Shown one piece after another: positions 36,001-48,693 of a DNA stretch of 64,000 nt. The position numbers and the translations under genes were made by a program. The notes beneath the pieces are model-generated. The model was not told the origin of the DNA, ran no database searches, and worked only from the letters and a program-made list of their open reading frames with translations. Origin of the DNA: Volvox africanus (lineage: Eukaryota > Chlorophyta > Chlorophyceae > Chlamydomonadales > Volvocaceae); NCBI GenBank assembly GCA_030268105.1, contig BSDZ01000079.1, positions 2,051,501 to 2,115,500 of the forward strand. The letters run 5' to 3'. Every line of letters starts with the position of its first letter. Position 1 is the stretch's first letter.

Positions 36001-39000
36001 GAACACACGCTCTATCTCTGCTGCGAAGCGGACAGCGGGACGGGCGGAAGGGAAGCGTGGGGATGGCATGGGGAGGTTAGGGGACATAGAAAAAACGGGT
36101 GCGGTCGCAGGGACCTACAAACGCTGGTGCCAGGGAGGGGGTTAGGGAAGGAAGCGGGCAGCTGCTATCAGGCAAGGCGCACCGCAGCATCCAGAACCCA
36201 AAACAACGAACATCCGACTTAAGAGGCTCTAATGAGGCAGCGACGAGGTGGGCCTACAAGTTGTAGGGAGCAGTGTCAAGTGGTAGGAGCAGAAACACGG
36301 CGTCTTTGGAAGGGCAAACGCGTCTATGGAAATGGAGTGACAGCAGTTAGGGAAACTGTTGTGTATGGTGGCGGCTGGCCAGTGCCATGACACAGCGACA
36401 TTTATATATACCGCCAATGTACGGGAGACATGTAAATCGTCGCCTCTATGAGTCGCCCCACTCCCACCCTCAAAGAAATCTTCTGAGCTGGGGATGTCTT
36501 GAAGCGTGGTTCGTGTTGCCGCCGCCAAACCGGTTGCTAGCGCGGGCTCATCCAGCAGGTTGACCCGGCTGACATGGAACTGGAACACCTGCGATGCGGA
36601 CGTTTCGGCAGGACCCACCATGGCCCCCACCATGCGATGAGGACATCATATACTGTAATACCACATCATACCAAACATTGAGAAAAACATACAAAATATG
36701 AACATAAAAATACCAAAAAAATAAAAAATCTTGCAAGTCTAACAGATTTGAGTTCTACCATGCAAAGGCGAATTAGTTCATTCCGGGGGGCCTCCTTTGC
36801 CTCAACTCGCCTTCTAGCTGTACGGCAGCCCCAGTGCAATGCTCCCCTGGTCATTTAAATCCTTTAAGAAAAGAATACTCCTTTTTGTTTTCGAGTTCTC
36901 GCGGTCCTTTGAGCCTCCTGGCTCGTTTGGGCCTACAAGCTCATGAAGCTATCCTTGTAACAAATACAACGGCTGCCCCAGCCTCATTATACTTCTTACC
37001 TGATTAGGCAACCTCAGGTCATCCACAGCCACCTTATACGCGTCCAAATCAAAGTTGGAGTTGTGGGGGTTGGACGTTTGCAGGTAGCGGCTATTGTCCG
37101 AAATCAACACTATATGAAAGTTAACCTGCGTGAATTCAGAGACGGGAAACGGACCAGGATAGGGACGGCATATCTATACTTAAAAAAGTTTGGGGAATTA
37201 TGGTTGACTTTTAGGGTTCTCATTTTACCGAAGGACGCTTCAGATGCTTCTAGACTCAGATCGAAAGAAGATTTCAGTAGCATTGGACATTTCAGTAGCG
37301 AATGCGGGAAGGGGATTAACCGACGGGGGGATAGATGGGAGAATACACGGGTTTATCATGGTAAGGTATGGGAAGAGACGCACGAGAGGTCAGGAGGGAG
37401 GAGAAGGGGAAGACGAATGGAACGAATCCTGGTGCTGATACCGAGGGAACGATGACTAAGCGTGAAGGTCGAATGATGGAGGACGTCGTCCAAGGTAGGA
37501 AAAGTTGAAACGAGCTGGAGACGTTGACTAGGTAGTCTCCAAGGCCGCGAATTATGTAGTCATAAAAAGATGAAGAGGAACCGTAATTATGTTCTGGGGG
37601 GAAGAGAGGGGGAAGGAAGAGGCAGAGAACGAGTAGCCAGGCTATAGCTTGCCACCACCGCAACTGCACTGCTACTGCTACTACTGCTACGACTGCTGCA
37701 ATTGCTAACTTCATACATGGTGTGCGAAGGGCGGAGCGGTTGTGTGTTGTGGTCTCCACTCGCTTCCCAGCGACAGCTCCCCACCGGACGCCGGCGACTG
37801 CTGCGGAGCCCTGGCACCCGGCGCCGCATCGTGCAGCGTGACGCGGCGTCCATGCCAGCTGACGGTGGGCGGCGCGATGACGTGGCGGATGGCGCGAGAG
37901 AGCACTCCCGCCAGCTCCGACATCAGCGTGTCTCGAGAGATGTCCTGCTCGTCCCACAACTCCGGGTGCAGCTGCATATTCAGTGAGAAATCAGCGAGGA
38001 GATTCAAAGAGCGATGAAGTCATGGAGAAGCCTCACTGCACCTTACCCAGGGAGGTGGAACTGTTGTATAACGATATTTGAGGACATAGCCTTACAAAGA
38101 CGTAGCGAACTGACCACTTCGTTTGGTACCCCGCTAGCCAATTCCGCCGCTAGCAAGCGGCTACACTTGTTATAGCAGGTAGGCAAACAACGGTTTTGTA
38201 GTAGGCACACGAAAGCCACATCCAAAAAAGAGGCCGTGCGTCGGCGATGCGATACGAAATGAATGCAAGGTACGTGAGTATGATGGGAGTCCGGATATGG
38301 TGGTGTTTATAAGAGTGGAGTGGGAGTGGTGTCCGCCTGGCGCACCTCCGAGAGGTCCTGCTCCTGTCCGAAGATTTCCCACCGGTGCTGACGGAACAGC
38401 TCATACACCGCCACGGAGCTCGTAGACGAGTGCAGCTTGGAGAGCCCCGCCCGGAGCTCCGTCGCCTCCTCCTTCCAGGTGCCGCACACCAATGGCGGAT
38501 CCTCCTGCGTTCAATATCATGTACGCATATGCCAAGACAGCTTTATAAACATAATACTTTAAAGCGCGGATGATCGGGGCTAAGGGTTCCAGACGGAACC
38601 GGCAGACTGACGAACGCACTGACGGACGGAACCGGCAGCACCAGTGTCGGTGCCGAGCACATGACACTCTGTGAATCTGTGTACCCTCCTCTCCCCCCCA
38701 TCCCGAGTGTACCATCCTCCCCATCTTCCCAGTCCGTCTGGCCTTTCCAGTCTTCTCCCGGCTCCCGACTCACGTTGTTGTGGCAGTACCGCATCGCCCA
38801 CTCCTCCAGCAAGTCCAATTCCGCTTGAAGGAGCACGATCTGGTGTTGGGCCCGCCAGGCTCGATCTTCTTCCTCCTCAGCAGCGGGGTCCACTGGCTTG
38901 GCGCCTGGCTCCATGGCCTGACGCCGAGCGGCTTGGCGCTGTGTTGGGCGTTGGTCGGTAGGTGACACCGGGGACGGGGGAAGCAGTTTGTGTGGGTTGG

Positions 39001-42000
39001 AGGGGGCGAGGGTCACTGGCGGCGTAAACGCTTAATGATGCGAGCGAATGCTGTGTGCAGGCCGTGTGAAGGAGAGGCGGCGTGAGGAAGGCGGGATAAG
39101 CCGGATATATGTGTAATGACAAGGGGCCATATTGTCCATAACCTTCCCCCGTTACTCCCAATTGCGGCGTTCGTTCCACCTTGAGCAAGTAGGAATGGTG
39201 GTGTCGGTTGGCCACGGATGGCAGCCGGGCGGCTCGCGCCTGCGACAGCGAATCCGCCACCTGGTGTTCCGAGCTGCCAGGGATCCTCGCGTCCTCACGA
39301 ACCTCTGGCAGAACCGAGAGAGGAAAGAACACGAAAGACACGCCAGAATCCGCAAGCTGTGAATAAAGGCAGGCGAAAAACACAACGTACATTCGAAGCC
39401 CGTGTGATAATCGATTCATTTCCGCTACCCTGGTGATTTATACTCCCTCTCCAAGAATCCCTATCGTCTCCTGCAGCGCCGGAAACCCGTCACTCACGTT
39501 CCTTAAGCCTCTTTACGCCCCCGAACAGGTCCTGCACATGCGGCAGTGTCTGGTGGTGCACCACTCCTTCGCCGCCCAGCGCCGGGCCCCAGTCCTTGCC
39601 CCCCGCGGTAAGGTCCACCAGCACCCAGCGGCCGTTGGTCCCCACCCAGGTGTTCACTAGGCAGTCCTCCGCTGGGTGGGAGCTGTGGAAGGTGCTGTGG
39701 AGGTCCTCTGAGAGAAGAGAAAGGACATGGAGGGACACAGGCATGGAGGAGAGGACAAGGCGAAAGAAAGAATTCACACGAAAAAAGCAGGGGCCGTGGT
39801 GGGGCATGATGAATGGTCATGGGAAGAGGGGCATGGGCAAGAAAAGCGGCGTGAGAAGAGGGGCATCGACAAAATAGGGGATGGACATGCTCAGGAATGC
39901 GAAGCATGGAAAGATACATTTTCCGTCCAAAGAACAGCCAAATCGAAACCAAAGAACAGATGAAAGGAGGTTGGGCGTCTCTGCGGGTATTACACTGCAC
40001 TGCATTTCGTCGGCTTCCTATTCGTCAGGCGGTTTAAGAAAGGACACACACGTCTCTCGAGCGCACCCCGTCATCGGGTCACGTCGTTTTGTTCTTATCC
40101 CTCCCTCACACATATATACACACATACATACACATACACACACAGATATATGTACACACTCACACCCACCTGCAGCTACCGTCCACGACTCCAGCAGTTC
40201 CTTCCTCAGCACCGTACCCATGCTGCTACCCGGACGAGACAGCATACGTGCCGCTTGGGCGAAGGCCGCCGTGCCGCGTTCCGATCCCGCCACGTCCAGC
40301 AGCCGCCTGCGCCACTGCTCCTCCTGACCCAGGTAGCTGCTCACCACGGAGACCCACCGCTCGCTGCAAAAAGGGCGCGAAGAGAGGCGCAAATTGAAGG
40401 AAGACATGACGTCAGAATGCGAGGATGACACTAAACTGACCCTCAGTGTAACAACACACCCTTCATCGGTCCGGAACGGTGTGCTTTAATTATTTTCACC
40501 TTGGCTTTGTGAGAAACATGTTTGGGTTTTATTCCAAATCTAATGAACAGCTTGGCCTGTCTTTCAGTCCCAACTTCCTTGCGGAGTTCGCGAAATCGCC
40601 GATGGGGCAAGGGGCGAGGTGGAACGCCCTCCTCCTGATGAAGCCAGCCCTGGGTAGAGTGCCCGTGTGCTGCGTTTAGCTAAGTTGATTTGCACCGTGA
40701 ACTTCAAGACTGGCCGCTGCCATGGGTGTGCGGCTTGATTTGATTTGTAAGTCAAGCGGAGGGAATTAGCCAGCCACACCGCAGATCTAACAGCAGGCAT
40801 ATAGGTATGTATGATAATATAGCTTGCTATGTTTCTACAACGCTTTTGTGTCGTGGGAGGGCCGCCACACCCGGCGTGGCTTGCAATATGAGGAAACGGA
40901 GATAGCGGAGAGGTACAAGGAGGGGAGAGAGAAAGGGAGACGAGGGGGAGACGAGAAGGTATAGAAAGCTTAACCAGGTAGCGACCTGATGATGATGGAG
41001 TCGTAGACCGAGCGACACGAAGGGGAGGGAGGTTCCAAGAAGCCAAAGACGGAGGGACAAAGAGGAACGTGCTAGCAACGGTTTCCCGCCCTAACCGGGG
41101 AAGGTCACGGTGAGGTGGCGGAGGCTCACCTGAGGGTACAATGTAGTATCCTGGGGTATATACGGGTTGTGTCCAGGATGGACCGTGTATGGTCATCTTC
41201 TGATTGGGCCTTTGTAGGCGGACACAACAGAGATACAACATACAAAACCAGCAGGTAAACCTCCTCCCCCTCCCCCTCCCCCTCCCCCTTCCCCCACCTC
41301 GCATCCGTGCTGTCCTTCTCTGAGAACTTGGGCTCCATCTGCCGCCCGTGGGGCCAGGCTGACCGGTGGTTGCTCCAACCCCCCCGGAAGCGAGAGGGCA
41401 GCGCCGGCTCCACAATGTTGTGGGATGACTGCAAGACCCGCCAAGGGATTCAAGTTGATGAGAAGGTTGCAGGATACTAAGGAACCCAAATCCCAAGGGA
41501 ATCCCATCACCAGCGCAGCTTATACCCCAACTCCACATTCAAGGGCCTGGGACGTATCCGGGCACGAACACATAACGTGGCACGTGGCATACGGCCAGTG
41601 AAAGAAACTCACATTCCCTTTCTCTCGCCCTCGCCCGTCGCCCCGATGCTTTTACGGTCATATTCATATGCCCAAACAAAATCTCTTAATCTCCCCTCTC
41701 ATAATAATGTGTGATTCAGAGCTTGAAGCTTCTTCATGTGGAGTTTCTCAAGCGGGTCTTTGGACAGAGGATTTCCTGACCGAAATACGTCAGCCTGACG
41801 TTCCCCTAACACCCTCCCCTTCCCATCCCACCATGACTTTCCGCAGGCGGTCTGTATTTCCCTTCACGGCCTGTAGCTCGGCGCTGCTCATGCCCAACCG
41901 GTAGCCGTACACTGGCTCGTCCACGTGCCAAGTGGGGTTCAGTACGACAAGGCTGTACGAGTTTTCCAGCCCCAATGCCATCACGAAGTGGTCCATCAGC

Positions 42001-43961
42001 CCCTCCATCTTTTGGGCGTCAACCTGCGGCCCGAGTCCAGGGGAGGAGCGGGATAGAACTTTAAGCGGAAAATCAACATCTCTTGGAGCGCTGCGCGGAG
42101 TCTGGCATGAATGAGACTGGGTTGATACGGAGCGAGGCTACGACAGTGAGATGCGACGCAATGCGACGTGACGAGACACGATGCGATGAGATTGCAAGAT
42201 GCGAAATGGTCAGGCCAAAATGTATGGGACATAGGAGCTGGAGGCACCGCGGTGATAGCACGAACGCAGTTAATATATGGCCCACATGTGTATGTGGGCC
42301 ATAGATTACACGCAAACACTCTGAGCCCGTGAGTGAGTTCACGGCAGGAGGTGATACGAGAGAGGGGAATAAGCGCATCAGGAGTGAAAAGAAATCAGAG
42401 AACAAACCTGACCCTTACGATTAAAAACTAATAATGCCAGAGAAGTGGAGACATACACCCGACGAAGTTCGACGACAAAGTTTGAGAAGGTTCTTGAGGG
42501 AGAGCTTGGATGGAGGGGCTGTGACACACCTGGCTATTTGTTTCATTTCCATGAAGTACTACACACATCTTCCCTCCTGGGAAACCAGGCATTCTATTTC
42601 CGGTGCGCCTGGAAACTGGTTTTTGTGAGTCTCCTTTGAGCTCGCGTAGATGTTTTACGTTTTATATGTTACGTGTTACGTAAGGCCTTCCTTCCGTGAA
42701 ACCTCAGATTCATCACCATCACCACTACCACCACGACGACCGCAGCCCTGCTGCTTCCATTACTTTCGTCACCTGCTGTGCACCAGTTGCAACTGCGGGG
42801 TCGACCGGCCGGCTGAAGGCCGCAATGGCCCGCTCGAAGGTGTCCACGACCTCCCGCCTCTTAATCAGCACCACATTGCACGTGAAGGTAAGGTGCATGT
42901 AGGAACGCATGGGTGTCGGGTGAAAGCGGCCGTGCACGAGGCCCGCACACTGACCTGTTGGAACGAGGGTGTATGCGGCAGTTGGAGGCTGGACATTGGG
43001 AGTAGAGATCGGTTAACGCCGCATGTGGCGCGAAAGGCTTTTCTCCTCTGACCCAGGCAGAAGGCGGAGATAAGCTGCAACCGCAGTAGCGTAGAGGAGG
43101 TCACCCCCGCCACCAGGGACATGCAGATGCCAGATGGTTCCCGGGAGAACCCACAAAGGGCTCCTGCAGTTGCTGCCCTATACTGTGTAGTTGCTGCCCT
43201 ATACTGTGTAGTTGCTGCACTATACTAACGTGGTGTCTTACCCCACCCGCACGCACGCACCGTCTTCTTGGCATGTCAGCTCCGATCGGTCTATCCGCGT
43301 GTGCGGTAAGACGTGGTCAAGATGTGAAAACCATTCATTGAGCTCCGAAATTGAGATGTTCACGCCCGCATTGCCATCCCCATTGAATCCCACCAGCACC
43401 ACACTCAAGGGTACCGGCAGATGTATGGACTCCACCGGTGTCAGTCCCAAATAGTCTGCTAGGTTGACTGCCCCCATGAACTCCTGTGTGGTGTGCCGTA
43501 GCAGTGATCGGTGCAAGTTGGGCCTCACGTCATTTGCTTGGTGATCATACGGCAACCTGCCATAGCGGGAGGACCCTACCCTTGCCGTACCTCTACATTG
43601 TTAAAATCCTTTGTATGCAGGTTGCGAACGCGCGTGTACTCGTCGTGCTCCCAGGATAACGAGTCATCACCCTGACAAGATGGCAACAAAAATTTGAGCA
43701 TATAGCCTAGAACCAAAACAGTGCTCACAAACTTTATTCTGAAACCTACAGCATGGAAGAGATTGAGGCCCTTCCGTGGGGGCGCTGCAGCCTCCCTGCA
43801 TACGAGGGAGAGTCGGAGTTTTTCGCCGTTATGAAACGACCATCATTAGATCCAATTAGTCCGCCTTACGTTGCTTGGGCCGCTGCTGAGCTGAAGGACG
43901 ACGTCCAACAAAAGTAGCTGATCACTATCGCTGTGATGAGGACCTTTACTGCCGCACTCAT
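33059..43961 (-). CDS. At5g58100-like secreted/type I membrane protein, about 22 exons
   Basis: Model, 5' to 3' on the minus strand: 43961..43870, 43795..43750, 43671..about 43580, 43556..43261, 43163..43105, 42949..42773, 42023..41832, 41428..41298, 40363..40170, 39707..39498, 39304..39180, 38917 (or 38938)..38774, 38504..38346, 37971..37717, 37125..37000, 36588..36468, 36020..35893, 35369..35242, 35028..34826, 34413..34238, 33881..33705, 33208..33059; about 1.1 thousand aa. Exon 1 encodes a signal peptide (MSAAVKVLITAIVISYFCW, then SSAAAQA). Family blocks in order: LPVPLSVVLVGFNGDGN and HLDHVLPHTRI, SYSLVVLNPTWHVDEPVYGY, CLVNTWVGTNGRWVLVDLTAG with DWGPALGGEGV, REVPVYVLQLERD, HPTGMM, AVTHDWLWSVGGNP, and a C-terminal membrane helix (LVPLTYLGSAVVTVLALFW) with a short basic tail. 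This matches, from memory, Arabidopsis At5g58100, a membrane protein linked to pollen-exine patterning. Its biochemical role is unknown. Phases agree at all joins except exon 3/4, which needs a 23-nt intron, and the 3' end of the 37717 exon is a weak GTATGA donor. Confidence 0.8.
41261..41297 (-). repeat. G-run array abutting a 5' splice site
   Basis: On the transcribed (minus) strand the intron begins GTGGGGGAAGGGGGAGGGGG and continues with GGGGGA units to 41261. It has well over four G-runs of five, enough for a G-quadruplex that would include the donor at 41296-41297. Confidence 0.75.
43169..43226. repeat. 21-bp tandem repeat, about 2.7 copies
   Basis: Unit GTTGCTGCCCTATACTGTGTA at 43169-43189 and 43190-43210, with a third partial, diverged copy. 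It lies in an intron immediately upstream (minus strand) of the 43105-43163 exon, so each unit repeats a GGGCAGCAAC segment resembling the real acceptor. Confidence 0.85.
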
Positions 43962-44733
43962 TGTGCACTCCAGTCAATGTAGGATTCCAAAATATCCATA
44001 ATACACTACTGGAACATCTTAATTGGTCTGGCCAGCAGTCGGGACGTTGGCATCAAAATATAAAGACACAGTATCCCAAACGATCAAGTTCCAGTATCTG
44101 CTCACAATCTGTGCAGCTTTCGCGTACTCAAAATCTATTGTCAATAGGAGATTGGAAGTCAGTGCGCGAGTGTCCCGCGACGTCGGACAACGGATAACTG
44201 TAAAATGTCAACCAGAAACGCTGATACGCTGTGCCATATGCTCACATCGTTCGAGATTGGAGGGTTCGGGCCAAAGGGATGTGGATTAGCTGATAAATCC
44301 CAAATGCTCTGTGACGGCAGCCATACCAGATTTGTGTTCGCGACGACATCGGGGAAACCTTGTGTCGATGCTCGAAGGGCATCTTCCCTTTGAAATGTCC
44401 ACTAGTGTATGTATTTGTGAGGTTATCTCTGTGCTGCTGGCTGAGCATTAGCGACCACTGGACGGTGGCAGAGTATAAGACAAACGCAGCGCAGCTTCAG
44501 TGCACTTCAGCTGACCGGCTTACTAGTTTGTTTCCTTATTTGCGACATCGTTTCACATATTTTTCTATTGAGAGGATTACTTCCCATGGATAGCTGCTTT
44601 CCGCGCGTTATCGTCATGAGTGTGGGACTCAAACTGCAACAGTTTGTAAGGGGGTATCGGGGCCTTTTTCCTCAACGTACTGCAGCAGTCCTAGAATGCC
44701 TATCGCAGTCTGTATCGTTCTGTAAACTGGAAT
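43962..44733. other. Intergenic
   Basis: Upstream of the At5g58100-like start codon and downstream of the next gene's stop; about 0.8 kb with no coding sequence I can support. Confidence 0.4.
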
Positions 44734-45599
44734 CTACAAGCCCTGATGGAGCCGCTGCTCCGTTTCGTCACGACGTGCAACTACGGGAGTAGCAAGCAAA
44801 CCGAGAAGAACGGAATGGCCGGCACCGCGCGCACTGAAGACCATGTAGGACGTAGGATTTACATTATTACGAAGCTTGAAGCGGCACCAGTTGTTATTGT
44901 AATAATAGCATTCCGCATCAACCGCCAGCCAAAGCATCAAATTACTACTCGGCCGCGAGCTCCCCAACTGCTGCTGTGAAGCTGCGTAGCGCATCCCTGG
45001 GGTAGCGAGTGGCAGGAAGGAATGGAAGTAGACAGACACGGCGATTGCGGCGGCGATTTTGGAGATATTACTCTAGCTCCCGAATGAATAAAGCCTCTCC
45101 AATTTTAGGAAAGAATGACCCATGGGTCACACCTGACGATTGAAGTGACTGTAACGCATGAGAAGGTCCTTAGCCGGCCCTTCTTCCTGCGGGATGAAGA
45201 TGGAAAAGAATCCCCCGACGGTCCCTGGAGCCTCCGTGAACCACGATTACCGCACGACACGAAGCAGCTGCCCCAACACGAACGACAGCAATCTATCACG
45301 TGTACCGCTCCTCAAAACTCTACGACACCTACACACATACGGCATATGCGTCCACAAGTAGTCAAGGATTTGGCCTCGTTAATTTGCTTCCTCAGCTCCA
45401 AAATTCGAAAGTTTTGAAAAGCCTCGGTGCAGTGGCCAGGGTTTTAGACCACATCAAATCACAATCACATCACTTGGCCATGGACATACATCAAGGCGCC
45501 ATGTATCTCGTACATCGCTAAACCGTTACGCTGCACTGCAAGAGGTGCTCGTGCCGGCTTCAGCAAACTGAAACATATTCTTGGTGACTTTCTCCCCAT
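44734..45599 (-). CDS. Hypothetical protein, four in-phase exons
   Basis: Tentative model: complement(join(44734..45072, 45133..45231, 45333..45422, 45474..45599)), 217 aa. All joins are phase 0 and GT..AG. The translated blocks look protein-like: GLAMYEIHGALMYVHGQ, FRILELRKQINEAKSLTTC, GTVGGFFSIFIPQEEGPAKD, KIAAAIAVSVYFHSFLPLA (a possible membrane segment) and LMLWLAVDAECYYYNNNWC. I recognise no family. The open frame of the first exon continues upstream to 45740, so the start is uncertain; the ATG at 45597-45599 was chosen only as the nearest. Part of the model may be chance. Confidence 0.35.
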
Positions 45600-45784
45600 A
45601 AAAGCCTCACAGACACACACGCATGTACGCGCATTCACGGTGGCGTTGGGGCGCAGGAAGGCTCTCGCGCCCCGGATTCCTGCGCCTATCGCAAAGCACT
45701 GCAACGCATCATAAAAGGGCCGCCAATCCCCAATCCCCACCCACCCACCCAGCTACCCACCCACAGCACCCCAGTTGACATCTC

Positions 45785-46140
45785 TTAAGTTTCAGGATCC
45801 GATCCCGTCCTCCTGCTGCGCCTCAGGGTTTTACTGCACGACACGTCAAGCAGTGTTGAGTCTTGAAGATAGGAAAAACCTCTCCTGTACACATCCAAAC
45901 GCATGAGCCAGTGCTGCCGTAGACGGACCCCCCGTGGAGCCACCCGCAGCTCGCGGAGTCCTTCCTCTCTCATCATCCGCGTCTTTATCTCCTCCCGCAT
46001 CTCCTCTGCCCATAAATTCCTCATAAATTCATAACTCGTGAAAAAACCTTTCGGCGCCAAGTGTACGAGAGTGTACAGCCGCTTCTGTAACAAGCTGACG
46101 GTGGCGAATTGGCGACAAAAAAACTGCGGCTCGTTTCCTA
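45785..46140 (-). CDS. Hypothetical coding block, probably a terminal exon
   Basis: An open frame with strong amino-acid character (LLQKRLYTLVHLAPKGFF, LWAEEMREEIKTRMM, GLRELRVAPRGVRLRQHW) ends at a TAA at 45785-45787. An acceptor CCGCAG lies near 46124. It may belong with a possible first exon at 47388-47444 (MGQDLLMRRVLDILHGCER, then a GTAAGC donor). I could not join them or name the product. Confidence 0.3.
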
Positions 46141-48693
46141 ACCGCTCTTTTACCAGAATTGTCACGCCGTCAACGGTTCATGAAATCGCTGTGTTGCAGT
46201 GTGCAGGGCATCTTCCAACGGCTAATCGCGGGTGGTCCTGGTCAGCGGAGGGCTACCTCCAAAAGAGTTAAGGGAATTGGGAGGAGTGCACAACCCACGA
46301 TACTGCTGCATTGAAAATATTTTATGTTCGCTGCAGAGCAGGTGTCCCCCCTGGCTGGGAAGGCCCTGGCCTTGGGGACAGGGAATGCGGCGGCCCGAAT
46401 GGAACCCCTAAAGCCGCAACCCCTACCCACCCGCCCAGTCAACTGCTACACCCTTTCTCGACGCAAGAAAGCAGGGTATAAGTGAGCAAGACAACAACCT
46501 GTCAAACAACCACCATCACCATCACACAATCACCACACAATCATCATCATCACCATCATCATGACCACCAATCATCATCATCACCATCATCATAATGACC
46601 ACCTTAAGCGCCGCCGTTCTGACGGTTCACGCATACATGTTGTCGGCGTGGTCGGAGCGCTGGTTTTCTTCACGGCTATCTATCATGCCTTACCTCCCTC
46701 CCTCCTTGACTGACACCAATCCTTCCTTTCATCTGTCGCTCGCCCCTCGCAATATAAGAGGAACCAAATGGTTTGGTGCACAAAAAGTTGGTGCAACGCA
46801 CCAAAACTCCCATCGCCATCACCACCATCACCACTACCGCCAATAAACCTCCCACCGACCCAAACCTCGGGTTGAATATTGGGCCATAAAATAACCGAAA
46901 ACAACACACCTTTGCGCGTTTTCACAGTCCCGAAAAGCATATCTTCCCCAGACGTGGAGACGAAACCTGTGACTACGGTTTTAGTTCCCGAGAGGAGTGC
47001 TGGTGTTGCCCACCACCTTCCTTTCCTTTCTTCCCCCCAAAAAGGCATCTTCTTGCCCTTTGGATACCACCATATACGACATATACGACAGCTGTGTATG
47101 ACGCGCCTCACCCGTGCCGATGCGTCCTCAACCCATGTCGAGTTGCGGACAGTTTGTTGTTTTGAAGCACGACCACAGATGTGAAAAACAGATGATGGCA
47201 CGATGGGATACGCTTGTGTTTGTGTGGCTTAGCCGTGGATGAGATCGGTGATATCCCTTCCCCGTACGGCAAATAAAGCACAAACACACACACACACACA
47301 CACAAGCACGTGAGCGAGCAAATAGGAATGCTGAGCTACATCCCATGCAATGAAGGTCCCACAAAAACGTACCCAGTGCCCGCTTACTCGTTCACATCCA
47401 TGCAGGATGTCAAGGACCCTGCGCATAAGTAGGTCTTGGCCCATGCGTTCCAAGGTGGCGCGATGACGCGCAACAGCGCAAAGTAAATGCGGCGGTAGTG
47501 TCAAGCGCGAGCATCATGTCCGTACGTCCGTACGTCAGTATGTGCAGTGACGGCGATGCGAGGTGGCAAGGCAGGCAAGCGGCCGTCACCGTGAATTGGC
47601 ACCGCCCGTCACCATGCGATATGTCATATGCGTATAGAGAGAGGAAGGCGCCACAAGAGGGAACGAGCACCTTATGTGGGCAGCTTGCTATGAAAGCTGA
47701 ATGAAAGCAAATTTGTCCGCTGTCCTTCAAATGCCGTACAATTCTCCTTCACATCCTCCGTCCATGCGACACAGGTGGGGACGTGGAAAGGCCCAAACCC
47801 GCAAACAGTGATGAGCTGAGGAAGCCCACCACCATCATCATCATCATCACCACCACGATCATCACCTTCACCATGATCATCCGCCCCCACACATACACAC
47901 ACACCACCGCACCCTCACCGTGTACTTACCACAATTGACGTTTGCATCGGAAGGAAGGTCGGCTGGTTAGCAATCCACGACGACACATGCACCTCACACA
48001 TACACACACACACACACATATATATATATACATGTAAATCTCACGCACGTTCAGTGGATGGTGGGTGCAGGCGGTATCGTTTTCACCCAGCACATGAGGG
48101 AGCTCCCTTCCGGCAGCCTCCACCATAACGACCGCGGTTTGTGTCCCAGCACCCTCCCCCCCTTCTCCCCCACCCCTCCCTCCCTCTCCATCTTTCGACC
48201 ACCTGCCGTTGCAAATCGGCAGAGCCCAGGACCTCCTGCCAACCTCATCCAAAAAACCTCGTTACCAGCATCACCAGCCAACGGTTCCAACCGAGCTAAC
48301 GAATACCCAAAGACTTCCTTTCCAGAACCACATTTCAGCTATGCAACCGAAACCAGCTACTTCCGAAGTAGGGAAGAGCCTCTGGTCCCTTCTGCATGCC
48401 AGGCCTAACAAAATGAACCACACACAGCTCGTACAGCTGGGATTGTACGACGAAGGAGTCTCTGGCCCACTCCCAGCCGTACGGCGGAGGCCAAGCAAAA
48501 GCCATTAGTAAAGAGCGCCATTAGGATGCCGTTCCCAAAGCGACCGACGAAGACATCAGCACCAGGTAACGTTGATGCCGTACGGGACAAGGGGAACAGG
48601 AGACCTGGAGGGTCCAACCTCCAACCGTCAACGGTTCCAACGGAACAACAAACTCCAGGGTGACTGCCCGAGTGACTGCCCGCGCCGGGCTTA
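46141..48693. other. Mostly non-coding, rich in microsatellites
   Basis: Holds a (CAT/CAC)n array at about 46508-46598, an (AC)n run at 47283-47304, another (CAT)n run near 47829-47880 and (AC)n(TA)n at 47998-48030. The only coding-like piece is the short exon candidate at 47388-47444 (-). Confidence 0.45.

Noticed and set aside
36410..36467. Extension of an At5g58100-like exon reading HVSRTLAVYIN
   Set aside because: The donor at 36467 (GG|GTGGGA) gives the phase required by the next exon; the extension does not.
43753..43917. Plus-strand 54-aa frame starting MEEIEALPWGRC, looks protein-like
   Set aside because: The minus strand here gives a signal peptide exon (43870-43961) and a second in-phase exon (43750-43795) of the At5g58100-like gene with good splice sites, so the plus frame is a shadow.
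46505..46600. Array of short repeats considered as CRISPR-like
   Set aside because: It is a trinucleotide CAT/CAC microsatellite without spacers, in a eukaryotic genome.
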